Positions 8,547 to 19,500 of a stretch of DNA of 64,000 nt are shown piece after piece (positions within the stretch are counted from its first letter, which is position 1; every line of letters starts with the position of its first letter). Position numbers and translations under genes: made by a program. The DNA lies in assembly GCA_963835585.1 (NCBI GenBank), contig CAWIGF010000001.1, positions 248,001 through 312,000 on the forward strand. The letters run 5' to 3'. This DNA comes from UBA10107 sp963835585 (GTDB taxonomy: Archaea; Nanobdellota; Nanobdellia; Woesearchaeales; UBA10107). The notes under the pieces are model-generated. The model worked only from the letters and a program-made list of their open reading frames with translations. It did not search any database and had not been told where the DNA came from.

Positions 8547-8981
8547 ATGGCAAATAAGACAGCAAAGAAAGGCGATACTGTTCGCGTGGACTATACAGGC
8601 AAGCTCGAGACCGGGGAGGTCTTCGACTCTTCTAAAGGAAAAGAACCCCTTGAATTTGAACTTGGTTCTGGAAAAGTTATACCTGGATTCGATGATGGAA
8701 TCATAGGAATGAAAGAAGACCAGGAAAAAGACATTACAATCAGCCCTGAAAAAGGGTATGGAAACAGGAGCGATAATTACATCAAAGAAATTCCTAAAAA
8801 CAGCGTTCCAGAAAAAATAAAGTTGGAAAAAGGAATGATTTTATTATTCAAGCGACAGGATGGGATGACTATGCCATGCACAGTAAATGAAATAGGGAAG
8901 GATACAATAAAAGTTGACTTTAACCATCCACTCGCAGGAAAGACACTCAAATTCAACGTGAAATTAATTCACATCAAATAA
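8547..8981 (+). CDS. FKBP-type peptidyl-prolyl isomerase (SlyD-like)
   Basis: The enzyme catalyses cis-trans isomerisation of prolyl bonds and helps protein folding. In 144 residues it shows the FKBP core V-D-Y-T-G-K-L near 15, G-E-V-F-D-S-S near 24, F-E-L-G-S-G-K-V-I-P-G-F-D near 37, and G-Y-G-N-R near 70. A chaperone-type insert-in-flap region follows (about 70-125), as in short archaeal FKBPs. An AT-rich promoter (TATTTTTAAACTA, about 8514-8526) lies about 25 nt upstream, suggesting a leaderless message. It converges on the surface-protein gene at 8989 with only 7 nt between the stops. Confidence 0.95.
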   Translation: MANKTAKKGDTVRVDYTGKLETGEVFDSSKGKEPLEFELGSGKVIPGFDDGIIGMKEDQEKDITISPEKGYGNRSDNYIKEIPKNSVPEKIKLEKGMILLFKRQDGMTMPCTVNEIGKDTIKVDFNHPLAGKTLKFNVKLIHIK

Positions 8982-8988
8982 TTCTCTC

Positions 8989-10245
8989 TCAACTTACGTT
9001 GCTTGGCTGGTATTCTGGTTGCTGTGGAGGCATAGATGGAGATTTTGGAGGACCCCTTCTCAAATAGAAAATCAGGAATATATTTACAATTACAAGAACT
9101 GCTACAGCAATTATCAACAAAGAGAGAGATGATCCAAATCCTTGATTTGTCCCAGTTACCGCATTACCATTTATGTTTCCTTTCGTGACGGAAAGCGTGT
9201 CAGGATTTACCTGCATTGAGAATGTATTCTCTGAAGCCTTTCCATTGTAGTTCAATGTCGCAAACAAATTATATGCGCCCGGTTGTAGATTTGTCGTATC
9301 CCAATATCCTGTCAGCGTCGCAGATGATAGTGAAGGAACATCAACTGGTAAAGTTTGGAAATTTCCATATACATTGCTTGCAGTATCCTTTACGACAATA
9401 GTTGCAGATACACTATCAATTTGATCTGACCAATGATTGTAGACATTGACGTCCATCCTGTTAATTCTGCCAAGTATAAACTGCGGAGAGCTGATAGACT
9501 CGATTTCAATGAATTTACCTCCCACAGTAAAAGATGAATGAAGATCTATTGTTTTGTCCCCGTATATGATTGTCGTAAGGGCGACATACTCTCCTGGAGG
9601 AACTGACAAGAGTATCGATTTTGTTTCCTTTCTCTCTATGCCCGGACCTAAAGGATCATAATCAGTATGATAAGTTGCTATTGTATCTCCGTTTTGATTG
9701 ATAATCTGAACATCCGCGGAAGGCGTTACCGTCTCCGATCCTTCATTCGTGAAAGCGTACGTGAGCTCAAGGTCATTCGTTTCCGGATCATTTGTAGTAA
9801 ATGTAGCAGTCATGTACTGTCCAGGGATAGGCACATTGATTACTAATTGATGAACAATGGCCACCTCCCCAAATATAGTAGTCCCTTGAGGCTGAACAGA
9901 GGAAGAAGATTGCGCCGTGACTATTTCAACAGTATTTGCGCCAGGCTGCAACACAGCAAAGGGAATGTCAACTGAATACGAAATCGTTGCCTGGTCGTCA
10001 GTTGGACTAAGATGGATTGAACTGTTCGACAGATTTACATAACTTTGCCATTCCCCTCTTACATATATCGTCAAGTCAAGATCTTGGTGTTCCGTGTTCA
10101 TTATTGTAAAACTATAATCGTGTTTGAAGTCAGCAGTAGTATCTGCGACTATTTTTGCCGGCGTAACACCGAATGCATGCGCTGAGACAAGCGAACTAAG
10201 TAAAAATAACACCCACACAAAAATAAATCCAGTTCGCTTCATCAT
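8989..10245 (-). CDS. Single-pass surface protein with Ig-like domains
   Basis: The 418-residue protein has a signal peptide (M-K-R-T-G-F-I-F then a hydrophobic run, ending near A-H-A-F at 25), two or three beta-rich Ig/CARDB-like domains between 26 and 360, a membrane helix at about 370-392 and a short Pro-rich cytosolic tail. The phrase P-x-D-V-P-S-L-S-S-x-T-L-T-G-Y-W-D-T and the G-K-F-I-E-I-E-S-I-S-S motif are shared with the chimeric protein at 6758-7729, which is a truncated paralogue. A more distant relative is at 29928-31118. The ATG overlaps the stop of the giant LamG gene by 4 nt (ATGA), so it is the last gene of that operon and may anchor or escort the giant protein. That role is inferred. 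Confidence 0.85.
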   Translation of the reverse strand: MMKRTGFIFVWVLFLLSSLVSAHAFGVTPAKIVADTTADFKHDYSFTIMNTEHQDLDLTIYVRGEWQSYVNLSNSSIHLSPTDDQATISYSVDIPFAVLQPGANTVEIVTAQSSSSVQPQGTTIFGEVAIVHQLVINVPIPGQYMTATFTTNDPETNDLELTYAFTNEGSETVTPSADVQIINQNGDTIATYHTDYDPLGPGIERKETKSILLSVPPGEYVALTTIIYGDKTIDLHSSFTVGGKFIEIESISSPQFILGRINRMDVNVYNHWSDQIDSVSATIVVKDTASNVYGNFQTLPVDVPSLSSATLTGYWDTTNLQPGAYNLFATLNYNGKASENTFSMQVNPDTLSVTKGNINGNAVTGTNQGFGSSLSLLIIAVAVLVIVNIFLIFYLRRGPPKSPSMPPQQPEYQPSNVS

Positions 10246-13200
10246 GATTCGACTCCATACACAGTTATTGTTGATACCTTCAGGCCAGGAGGTTCACCAT
10301 TTGGAACAGTCACATTGAGATCAATTGCTGCAGTATTGTTGTAAGGAGGGAAATTAAGATAAGCAATGACAGACTTTGGAGTTGATGTCATAGGCGTCCA
10401 AGTCATATTTGAATACGTTGTATTAAATGCGTTAAACGTATTACTTGAATTAGTTGTATTGGCTTTGAACATGAATGTTGTGTTCCCTAATCCTGAAAGG
10501 TTAAACAATGTTGTCGCATTGATTGATACATTCACGAGCACGTTCGAAAGGCTTTGAACTATGAACGGAGGTGGATTGTTGTTTACTGTTGTGTTGGTTT
10601 GTCCAGGAATCATGTTTCCGAAATTAGAGAAGTTCTGCGTCAGGTTTATGTTGACATTTACTTGTATTGAGAAGTTGAATGTTGATGAGAATGAGCTGTT
10701 CAATGTTCCATCGTTTGCCTCAACGTTCCAGAAATATACTCCACACTTATCATTCGTTGACAGAACAGGAGTTGTGTAATTTGTCGCGCTCACTCCTGTG
10801 AAGAACTGATTTGCACAGAACTGGCTAGTTAGATTGATGTTGTAAGTCAACGTATCACCGTCAGCGTCAGATGATGCATTCCACAATAATAAAGGCTGAA
10901 TTGCAGTTAGCGAACTATTGCCATTGCTTGGAAGGACCAACACTGGAGCAGTAGGTGCTGAGTTAAGAACAACCAAATTATTAGAGCAAACAGTTGATCC
11001 GTCCTGTGTTCCGTCGTTCGGTGTTATGCATGCAGTCCAATTTTGACCTTTTTTCAACATAGACGAGTCCATGATGTATGATTGGTTGTTGTAGATGTTC
11101 AGGATTTCCTGTGCAGACAATGTACGATTGAAAATCATTACGTTGTCTATTGAGCCGTTGAAATACGTTGGAAGCTGTGAAGCTATTCCGATTGTGAAAT
11201 CTCCTGCATATCCTTGCGTGTTTCCCGCCGACATAGAACTCGAGGTTCTTTGTGATCCATCAACCCATATTTGCGCAGTCCCGTTTGTATTCCAAGTTCC
11301 GACTAAAAAGTGCCACTTACTGTCGTTGTAAGCATCTGTTGAGTCAGTTATTCCTCCTTGCGGGTAAAGATACATAGTTATATGTCCGGCTTGTATATAC
11401 AATTCCTTGTCGTGCGTTCCTCCAGTTGGGAGACCATTGGTAAATCCTAATATACTTCCTGAGTTACTTGTTTTAAACCACGCCACGAGTGAAAGATTGT
11501 ATACTACCTCACTCGCAGTTGTGTTTGACCATATGTAACTATTATTTCCATTAAACTGATAATCTCCGAATCCGTTGTATCCACCTGTTGAATTCCATGT
11601 TGCATTGATTACAGTTCCATTATTTCCATAAGTTGAGTAATCCCTTGTCCATGTCGAGTTGGAGCCACCTTCGAATGGCATGTTCAAGACAGCTATTGAA
11701 GTTCCATTCAATTTCCAGTCAGTGATGTTGATGACCGTATAACCACCTGGGCTTGTTGAGTTCCAAGATAGAGTTAGATTTTCAGAGGAGGTATTTGTTC
11801 CAAACGTCGAGTTCAAAAGGACATTTCCAACAATGAAGGGAAGCTGACGCGTCGCGTTCACGAAGAATGTGAAAGTCTTGTTGTTTGCAGGATTGGATCC
11901 ATTTACAACGACCGAGACTGTGTATTGGCTACCTGTGCTGAATAATTGGCTGAACATGCTTGTGAATCCTGATGTCAACGTCTGTACAAATGTCAGGATA
12001 TTGTTGATGAACCAGTTGAACGTGAGCGCTTCTGGATATAATTCAGTTGCGGTTATGTTGAATGTCAAATTGGTTGACGCTGAAATATTCGTACTTATCG
12101 AAACATTGATCTGATTCGTGATGTTCTGCAATCCTCCTGTCGCGTTAGGATAGAATGACGTCAGACTGATGTTGTTCAGGACAAGCAAGGAATTGGAGCA
12201 GACAGTACTTCCATCTTGCGTTCCATCATTTGGAGTTATGCAGGATGTCCAGTTCTGGTTTGGTTGAAGCATGGATGAGTCCATAATATATGATTGGTTT
12301 TGATATATGTCTTTAATTTCTTGAGGAGATAATGTGCGATTGAAAATCAGAACATTGTCTATTGAGCCGTTGAAGTATACACCATCACCTCTCTTTCCTA
12401 TATATGCAATTGACATAGAACTCGTTGAAGTCGCATTAGCAACTAAAACACCATTGACATATAGCAGCTGGGTTGTGGCATTCTGCACAGCAGCAAGATA
12501 AGTCCAAACTCCCGGCGTTGCTGCATACGCACCATTAGCAGCAGAATCAAATTGCCAAGCCCCACTACCACCCTCCTGAAGCCAAGAGTTTGTTGCGGTT
12601 CCATTATTTATTATAGCTGCACCCACTACTATGCTTGTCGGTTTCGCCCATACACTAAGGGTATACACGCTAATAGCGGAAGGCAAGCTTGCATTCACAA
12701 AGCTGCTGATGCCGTTGAATTGATAATCTCCGAATCCGTTATACCCGTCAGTCGAATTCCACGTCGCATTCATAACAGTCCCATTATTGCCGTATGTGGA
12801 ATAGTCTCTTGTCCATGTGGAGTTAGAGCCGCCTTCGAAGGGCATGTTCAAGACAGCAATCGAGGTTCCACTTATTCTCCAGTCAGTTATGTTGATTAAA
12901 TTAGATGTATATGATGTTGAGTTCCAAGATACAGTAAGATTGTCAGTAGTGAGGTTATTTCCCGATGTAGAATTCAACAACACTACGCTGTTCACAATAA
13001 ATGGAGGTTGTGATGTCAGATTCAAATAGAAACTGAATGTCTGGTTGTTCGCTGAATTGCTTCCATTGACTGTCACCGAGACATTATATAATCCAGATGT
13101 GCTGAAAAGCTGGCTGAACATGGATGTGAACCCAGATGTCAGTGTCTGCACAAATTTCAGGACATTATTTATGAACCAGCTGAATGTGAGTGCTTCTGGA

Positions 13201-13571
13201 TAAGACTCTGTTGCTGTTATGTTGAATGTCAAATTGGTTGTTGCTGAAGTATTCGTATTTATCGAAACATTGATCTGATTCGTGATGTTCTGCAATCCTC
13301 CTGTCGCGTTAGGATAGAATGACGTCAGACTGATGTTGTTCAGGACAAGCAAGGAATTGGAGCAGACAGTACTTCCATCTTGCGTTCCATCATTTGGAGT
13401 TATGCAGGATGTCCAGTTCTGGCCTGGCATGAGTTCCTGCGAAGCCATGACGTAACTTTGATTATGATAAATATTAAGGATTTCTTGAGGGGATAATGCT
13501 CGGTTGTATATTTGAACATTATCAATGATTCCCTGTATAATTTGACCAACCAGGACTATGATCCATTCCAA
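10242..13571 (-). CDS. C-terminal portion of giant LamG-repeat surface protein (frame piece 3)
   Basis: This 1,109-residue open frame is almost certainly the C-terminal third of the giant protein that begins at 26914. It starts mid-module (D-N-V-Q-I-Y-N-R-A-L-S-P-Q-E-I-L) and holds two further complete modules. Each has a LamG/concanavalin-like domain opening with L-N-M-P-F-E-G-G, a link with C-I-T-P-N-D-G-T-Q-D-G-S, and an Ig/PKD-like domain containing W-F-I-N-N. The last 250 residues lack LamG and end without a membrane helix, so the protein is held by its N-terminal anchor. N-x-S/T sequons are very dense. The initiating codon at 13571 is an artefact of the frameshifts at 13500-14081. The frame is solid; its separate status is not. 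Confidence 0.85.
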   Translation of the reverse strand: MEWIIVLVGQIIQGIIDNVQIYNRALSPQEILNIYHNQSYVMASQELMPGQNWTSCITPNDGTQDGSTVCSNSLLVLNNISLTSFYPNATGGLQNITNQINVSINTNTSATTNLTFNITATESYPEALTFSWFINNVLKFVQTLTSGFTSMFSQLFSTSGLYNVSVTVNGSNSANNQTFSFYLNLTSQPPFIVNSVVLLNSTSGNNLTTDNLTVSWNSTSYTSNLINITDWRISGTSIAVLNMPFEGGSNSTWTRDYSTYGNNGTVMNATWNSTDGYNGFGDYQFNGISSFVNASLPSAISVYTLSVWAKPTSIVVGAAIINNGTATNSWLQEGGSGAWQFDSAANGAYAATPGVWTYLAAVQNATTQLLYVNGVLVANATSTSSMSIAYIGKRGDGVYFNGSIDNVLIFNRTLSPQEIKDIYQNQSYIMDSSMLQPNQNWTSCITPNDGTQDGSTVCSNSLLVLNNISLTSFYPNATGGLQNITNQINVSISTNISASTNLTFNITATELYPEALTFNWFINNILTFVQTLTSGFTSMFSQLFSTGSQYTVSVVVNGSNPANNKTFTFFVNATRQLPFIVGNVLLNSTFGTNTSSENLTLSWNSTSPGGYTVINITDWKLNGTSIAVLNMPFEGGSNSTWTRDYSTYGNNGTVINATWNSTGGYNGFGDYQFNGNNSYIWSNTTASEVVYNLSLVAWFKTSNSGSILGFTNGLPTGGTHDKELYIQAGHITMYLYPQGGITDSTDAYNDSKWHFLVGTWNTNGTAQIWVDGSQRTSSSMSAGNTQGYAGDFTIGIASQLPTYFNGSIDNVMIFNRTLSAQEILNIYNNQSYIMDSSMLKKGQNWTACITPNDGTQDGSTVCSNNLVVLNSAPTAPVLVLPSNGNSSLTAIQPLLLWNASSDADGDTLTYNINLTSQFCANQFFTGVSATNYTTPVLSTNDKCGVYFWNVEANDGTLNSSFSSTFNFSIQVNVNINLTQNFSNFGNMIPGQTNTTVNNNPPPFIVQSLSNVLVNVSINATTLFNLSGLGNTTFMFKANTTNSSNTFNAFNTTYSNMTWTPMTSTPKSVIAYLNFPPYNNTAAIDLNVTVPNGEPPGLKVSTITVYGVES

Positions 13572-14130
13572 GATAAAAAGGATCTATAAGTTATGGAGAT
13601 TGGTCCATGTCGCTGCAATACTATTGTGCATCGAGCGCTCCGTTGACAAAATGGATATATTTATGTTGTTGTCATGTGAAGGCAACATGGTACCATATGT
13701 CCTGTGTTCAGGTTCGTGCTCCCTGTGAGTTGGGCTCCTGCCGTTTATTCTCACCATAAGAGTATTTGAGGAGCCAGTATAGAACCCGAATGAAATCTCT
13801 CCCTGCGAACCTGTTAGAGGTCCTATTGAAAAATAGCCCAGACATTGAAATTACTAACTGGCAGAGTATACCCAAGCCATGAAAGTAATATTAAGGTTGA
13901 GTTAAGTTGAGACTCTGGCTGAATGGTATTGTAATGTATGATGAATTTACATTATGTGAAATAATATGCGCCGTGACCATCATATCCTCACTGTCATATT
14001 CCATGTCGCATTGACTACAGTTCCATTATTGCCATATGTAGAATAGTCCTCTGTCCAAGTAGAAGTAGAGCCCCTTCAAATGGCATGTTTAGAACTGCAA
14101 TTGAAGTTCCGTTCAATCTCCAGTCTGTTA
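12755..14130 (-). repeat. Long intragenic repeat, copy A
   Basis: Two blocks (about 12755-13155 and 13420-14130) match 15205-15612 and 15870-16575 almost base for base at an offset near 2,450, exactly two module lengths. About 260 bases between the blocks are diverged. This is consistent with gene conversion or recent unequal exchange between module n and module n+2. Confidence 0.8.
13500..14081 (-). pseudogene. LamG module disrupted by many small indels
   Basis: This segment is nearly identical to 15953-16517, offset by 2,453 bases at its start and 2,436 at its end. By my count that is 17 net extra bases in this copy. The differences are mostly single-base insertions about every 30-50 bp plus one loss in a C-run near 14071, and substitutions are fewer than indels. 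All frames are broken, so no ORF covers 13572-14014. Real decay would be expected to leave more substitutions than indels, so a consensus or assembly error in a repeat is likely. Removing the 17 bases restores the frame through this LamG module. Confidence 0.8.
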
Positions 14131-15301
14131 TATTGATTAAATTAGATGTATACGATGTTGAGTTCCAAGATACTGTTAGATTTTCATATGTAAAGTTTGT
14201 TCCATAAGTTGAATTTAAGATGACATTATTAACAAAAGGTGGTTGTGATGTCAGATTCAAATAAAATGTGAATGTCTTGTTGTTCGCTGGATTAGAGCCA
14301 TTTACAATTACCGAAACATTATATGATCCGGATGTGCTGAACAGCTGGCTGAACATGGATGTGAATCCAGATGTTAGTGTCTGCACAAATTTCAGGATAT
14401 TGTTGATGAACCAGTTGAACGTGAGCGATTCCGGATAAGATTCAGTTGCAGTTATGTTGAATGTCAAATTTGTTGCTGCTGATGTGTTTGTATTTATTGA
14501 GACATTGATTTGATTCGTGATGTTCTGCAATCCTCCTGTAGCATTAGGATAGAATGATGTCAGGTTGATTTTGTTAAGGACGAATAATGAGTTGGAGCAG
14601 GCAGTACTTCCATCTTGGGTTCCATCATTTGGAGTTATGCATGCTGTCCAGTTCTGGCCTGGCTGCAGCATTGATGAGTCCATGATGTATGATTGGTTTT
14701 GGTATATGTTGAGGATTTCTTGCGGCGTTAATGCTACATTGTAGATCTGGACACTGTCAATCGAGCCATTGAAGAATTGATTTATTCCAGGATCACCAGA
14801 ACCAATCCATGTATTCGGACCTACGTAAGTTATAGGACCGGATGCAGCAATCGTTCCATTCTGGCGCCCGTTGAGATATACAGTCAGTGCTGAACCGTTA
14901 TATGTCATTGCGATGTAAGACCATGTTTTAATTGGAATAGCTGTATTTCCACTGAGTGATATCCATGCTGAACCATTGTAGATGGCGGCGCCGATATTCT
15001 GCGCCAGTGTATTAAACTCATCACCGAACGCCAAATAAAATGGTGCATTTTTGGAAATGACCGTCCCTATTTGTGTTGTAGTTGGATATATCCATGCAGA
15101 AAGAGTTACGGCATTTGCTAATGTAGGAACTCCCAATATAGGAATTATATAACTATTATACCCATTGAACATATATGCCCCATGTCCGTCATATCCTCCA
15201 GTCGAATTCCACGTCGCATTCATAACAGTCCCATTATTGCCGTATGTGGAATAGTCTCTTGTCCATGTGGAGTTAGAGCCGCCTTCGAAGGGCATGTTCA
15301 A
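14015..15301 (-). CDS. Internal portion of giant LamG-repeat surface protein (frame piece 2)
   Basis: The 428-residue open frame starts inside a LamG opening motif (M-N-M-P-F-E-G-G near 15295) and carries one full LamG domain (G-A-Y-M-F-N-G through F-F-N-G-S-I-D-S-V-Q-I-Y-N). The C-I-T-P-N-D link and one Ig/PKD-like domain follow. It ends in the next module opening, where the frame slips at a C-run (four C here, five in the copy near 16508) into a nonsense tail. It is in the same reading frame as the 15407-26914 piece, separated only by a 105-base patch with three net inserted bases. I read it as part of one gene and not as an independent protein. Confidence 0.8.
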   Translation of the reverse strand: MNMPFEGGSNSTWTRDYSTYGNNGTVMNATWNSTGGYDGHGAYMFNGYNSYIIPILGVPTLANAVTLSAWIYPTTTQIGTVISKNAPFYLAFGDEFNTLAQNIGAAIYNGSAWISLSGNTAIPIKTWSYIAMTYNGSALTVYLNGRQNGTIAASGPITYVGPNTWIGSGDPGINQFFNGSIDSVQIYNVALTPQEILNIYQNQSYIMDSSMLQPGQNWTACITPNDGTQDGSTACSNSLFVLNKINLTSFYPNATGGLQNITNQINVSINTNTSAATNLTFNITATESYPESLTFNWFINNILKFVQTLTSGFTSMFSQLFSTSGSYNVSVIVNGSNPANNKTFTFYLNLTSQPPFVNNVILNSTYGTNFTYENLTVSWNSTSYTSNLINITDWRLNGTSIAVLNMPFEGALLLLGQRTILHMAIMEL

Positions 15302-16575
15302 GACAGCAATCGAGGTTCCACTTCATTCTCCAGTCAGTTATGTTGATTAAATTAGATGTATATGATGTTGAGTTCCAAGATACAGTAAGATTTTCAGTAT
15401 GTGAGGTTATGTTCCCGATGTAGAATTCAACAACACTACGCTGTTCACAATAAATGGAGGTTGTGATGTCAGATTCAAATAGAAACTGAATGTCTGGTTG
15501 TTCGCTGAATTGCTTCCATTGACTGTCACCGAGACATTATATAATCCAGATGTGCTGAAAAGCTGGCTGAACATGGATGTGAACCCAGATGTCAGTGTCT
15601 GCACAAATTTCGATACTTGATTCACGAACCAAGTGAATGTCAATGGCTCGCTGCTTGACTCTGATGCAGTAACATTGAATGTTAGATTTGTGGTTGAGGA
15701 GGTGTTTAAGTTGAGCGAAACATTAATTGCACCATTCGTTGATTGAACTAGTCCTGATTGATTTGGATAGAAAGAAGTGTAATTGAGCATATTTAATGTG
15801 AAAACAGAATTTGAACAGACAGTCGATCCGTCTTGGGACATATCATTCGGTGTTATGCATGCTGTCCAGTTCTGGCCTGGCATGAGTTCCTGCGAAGCCA
15901 TGACGTAACTTTGATTATGATAAATATTAAGGATTTCTTGAGGGGATAATGCTCGGTTGTATATTTGCGCATTATCTATCATTCCTGTAAATGACCAACC
16001 AGGACTATGATATATTCCAAGATAAAAAGGATTATTAGTTATGGAGATTGGTCCATTCGCTGCAATACTATTGTCAAGCGCTCCGTTGACAAATATGGAT
16101 ATATTTATGTTGTTGTATGTGAAGGCAACATGGTACCATTGTCCTGTGTTCAGGTTCGCGCTCCCTGTGAGTTGGGCTCCTCCGTTTATTCTCACCATAA
16201 GAGTATTTGAGGAGCCAGTATAGAACCCGAATGAAATCTCTCCCTGCGAACCTGTTAGAGGTCCTTTGAAAAATAGCCCAGCATTGAAATTACTAACTGG
16301 CAGGTATACCCAAGCCATGCAAGTAATATTAGGTTGAGTTAAGTTGAGACTCTGGCTGAATGGTATTGTAATGTATGATGAATTTACATTATTGAAATAA
16401 TATGCGCCGTGACCATCATATCCTCCTGTCATATTCCATGTCGCATTGACTACAGTTCCATTATTGCCGTATGTAGAATAGTCCTCTGTCCAAGTAGAAG
16501 TAGAGCCCCCTTCAAATGGCATGTTTAGAACTGCAATTGAAGTTCCGTTCAATCTCCAGTCTGTTATGTTGACAA
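15205..16575 (-). repeat. Long intragenic repeat, copy B
   Basis: This is the partner of the repeat at 12755-14130. The two ends match closely and the centre (about 15612-15870) is diverged, so the similarity is patchy and not one simple duplication. Confidence 0.8.
15302..15406 (-). pseudogene. Short frame-disrupted patch joining giant-gene pieces 1 and 2
   Basis: Compared with 12852-12960, which is otherwise identical, this patch and the few bases after it (to 15413) have one extra base near 15323 and two extra near 15395-15413, three net. The reading frame is broken inside and restored outside, so both neighbouring ORFs share one frame. This matches the indel style of 13500-14081. Confidence 0.75.
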
Positions 16576-19500
16576 TGGAAACATTATTTGAGTCGGTTGA
16601 GTTCCAATAGACAGTCAAGTTCTCAGCAGTCGTATTCGTCCCATATGTTGAATTGAGTAGTATTGATGTTGCATTCGGCGGTAAGAAGGAAGTTGCATTC
16701 AGAAGGAATGTAAATGTTGCATTATATGGCATGGAACCATTCACAACGACAGTCACATTATACAAGCCACTTTTACTGAATAAATTGGAGAACATATCTG
16801 TAGATCCTGATGCCAATGTCTGGACGAATGTCGATACTTGGTTCACGAACCATGTGAATGTCAATGAAGGCTGACCGCTTATTGCCGTAATATTAAAGAC
16901 TAGATTAGTAAATGGAGAACTGCTTTCTATAATGCTTACATTTACCTGACCAGAAGTAAGACTCTGCAGCTGTCCCGTTGCATTTGGATAGAAATTGGTT
17001 ATCTGAACGTTGTTAATATACAGATTGTTTGAACATACAGTTGTTCCGTCACTTGTTCCATCGTTTGGAGTTATGCAGGATGTCCAGTTCTGGCCTGGAG
17101 AAAGCATTGATGAGTCTATGACATAGGATTGGTTGTTGTATATGTTCAGGATTTCTTGTGGAGACAATGCCTGATTTAAGACAAGAACATTATCAATTGT
17201 TCCATTGAACCTATTTCCTGTGTTGTTAGCACCTATGTAGAAACTTGCGTTTGCAACTGCAGGCATCGTCGAAAGATTTACAGATAATACTGATTTGCCC
17301 ATGAAGTACGCAGTATAGTTCCAGACGCTTGTTGCTGTTCTTAACCTGGTGACGGCGACAAAATTCCACCTTTTTGCCGAAGTCACGTTGATGTTCATGA
17401 GAGTATAGGTTGTCGCATTCATGTATCCTGCAATTATCCCACACGTGCTGTTCATGAATATACTTAATTCAGGATGATACAAAACTCTTGGATAATTCGA
17501 AACAGTATTATTGCAGTTATTTGCATAGAACCAAGCCATAATTGTGTAATTAATCGTTTCGTTGAGATTCATCGTCAATGTTGTGTTGATAAATCCAGTT
17601 CCATTAAACATGTAAGCGCCGAATCCGTTGTATCCACCTGTTGAATTCCATGTTGCATTGATTACAGTTCCATTATTTCCATAAGTTGAGTAATCCCTTG
17701 TCCATGTCGAGTTGGAGCCACCTTCGAATGGCATGTTCAAGACAGCTATTGAAGTTCCATTCAATTTCCAGTCAGTGATGTTGATGACTTTTGCGTTAGT
17801 TCCAGGCGTGACGCTCCAATAAGTGGTTAAATTTTCAAATGATGTATTATATCCATATGTTGAATTGAGCAGTACGAAGCTTATGGAAGGAGGCAGATAT
17901 GTTGCATTGACAAAGAATTTGAAAGTGACATTGTTCGCTGAATTGCTTCCATTGACTGTCACCGAGACATTATATAATCCAGATTTGCTGAAAAGCTGGC
18001 TGAACATGGATGTGAACCCAGATGCTAATGTTTGTACAAATGTTAATACTTGATTGATGAACCATCTGAATGTCAACGGCTCGTTGCTTGATTCTGAAAC
18101 AGTAACATTGAATGTTAAATTATTTACTGTTGATGAGGCTCCAGTAATGCTTACATTGATTTGACCAGAGGAAATATTCTGAACCTGTCCCGTTGCATTC
18201 GGGTAGAATGATATGTATTTGATTCTGTTGAGCGTGAAGACTGTGTTGGAACACACCGTACTTCCATCTGTTGTTCCGTCATTTGGAGTTATGCAGGCTG
18301 TCCAATTCTGGTTTGGCTGAAGTTCTTGCGAAGCCATAATATATGATTGATTATTATAAAGATTGAGGATTTCTTGGGAACTCAATGATTTATTGAACAC
18401 CAATAAGTTGTCGATTGATCCATTAAAGTAACCTCCGTTGCCTCCTCCTAATGCTGCGTAAGGTACTTGACCACCAGTCAACGTGTTGCCAGAGTCATAC
18501 CTGGAAGTATTGTATACTCCATTCACGTACCAGGATATGTTAAGATTATTGTACACAAAAGTAAGCATTACCCAGTTGGTTGATATTGGGCTTGTTGTAG
18601 CGAGTGGACCCGAAGGATTGTATCCACCATTCTCCAGCGTAGAGGCGTCACATATTCCTGGAGCCTCGATATTGCATCGGAACAGAACATCATCGTCCTC
18701 AAACACAACTTCGTTAGTAATTGCTGCCACCTGATTCTCTTTTATCCATGTACTTATAGTAAATCCGTTCACTATGCCAACAACACTCGGTATCAACATA
18801 TATGCATTAATTCCGTTGAACATATATGCTCCATACCCATTATATCCTCCAGTCGCATTCCAGATAGTATTATAGCCTGTTCCATTATTACCCCATGTTG
18901 AATAATCCCTTGTCCAAGTTGAGTTAGAACCTCCTTCGAATGGCATGTTCAATAAGGCAATTGAATTTCCATTCATACGCCAGTCTGTTATATTTGTTAT
19001 ATTACGGTTAAGAGGGCTTGAGGAATTATAATAAACAGTAAGATTTTCGTCTGTGTAGTTTGTTCCGAATGTTGAATTCAAGGTTATATTATTTGCCACT
19101 GGCAAACCACTTTTAATTACTACATTATTGCTACATACGGTTGCTCCATCTCGAATTTCGTCAGTTGGAGTTATGCAGGCTGTCCAATTCTGACCCACTT
19201 GCAGCATTGATGAGTCTATGACATAGGATTGGTTGTTGTATATGTTCAGGATTTCTTGCGGAGACAACGCTTGTCTGTAGATTTGGACATTATCAATTTG
19301 CCCATTTAAATAATCATAGAAATCGTATCTTGTCCCTATTAGAAGAGGATAAGTGTTTGGAACTGGAGCTCCACCCTGTTGCGCAAAACTTCCTGCCGGA
19401 AGACCATTAAGATAGAATGAAACAAGACCACTACCTATTGTAACTACCGCATAATTCCATGAATTTGAAGTCATCGATGTCGGTGAACTATAGATTGAAT

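Noticed and set aside
13571..14015. True pseudogene decay of one LamG module
   Set aside because: Not excluded, but indels outnumber substitutions and frame arithmetic restores one ORF, so error or slippage is preferred.
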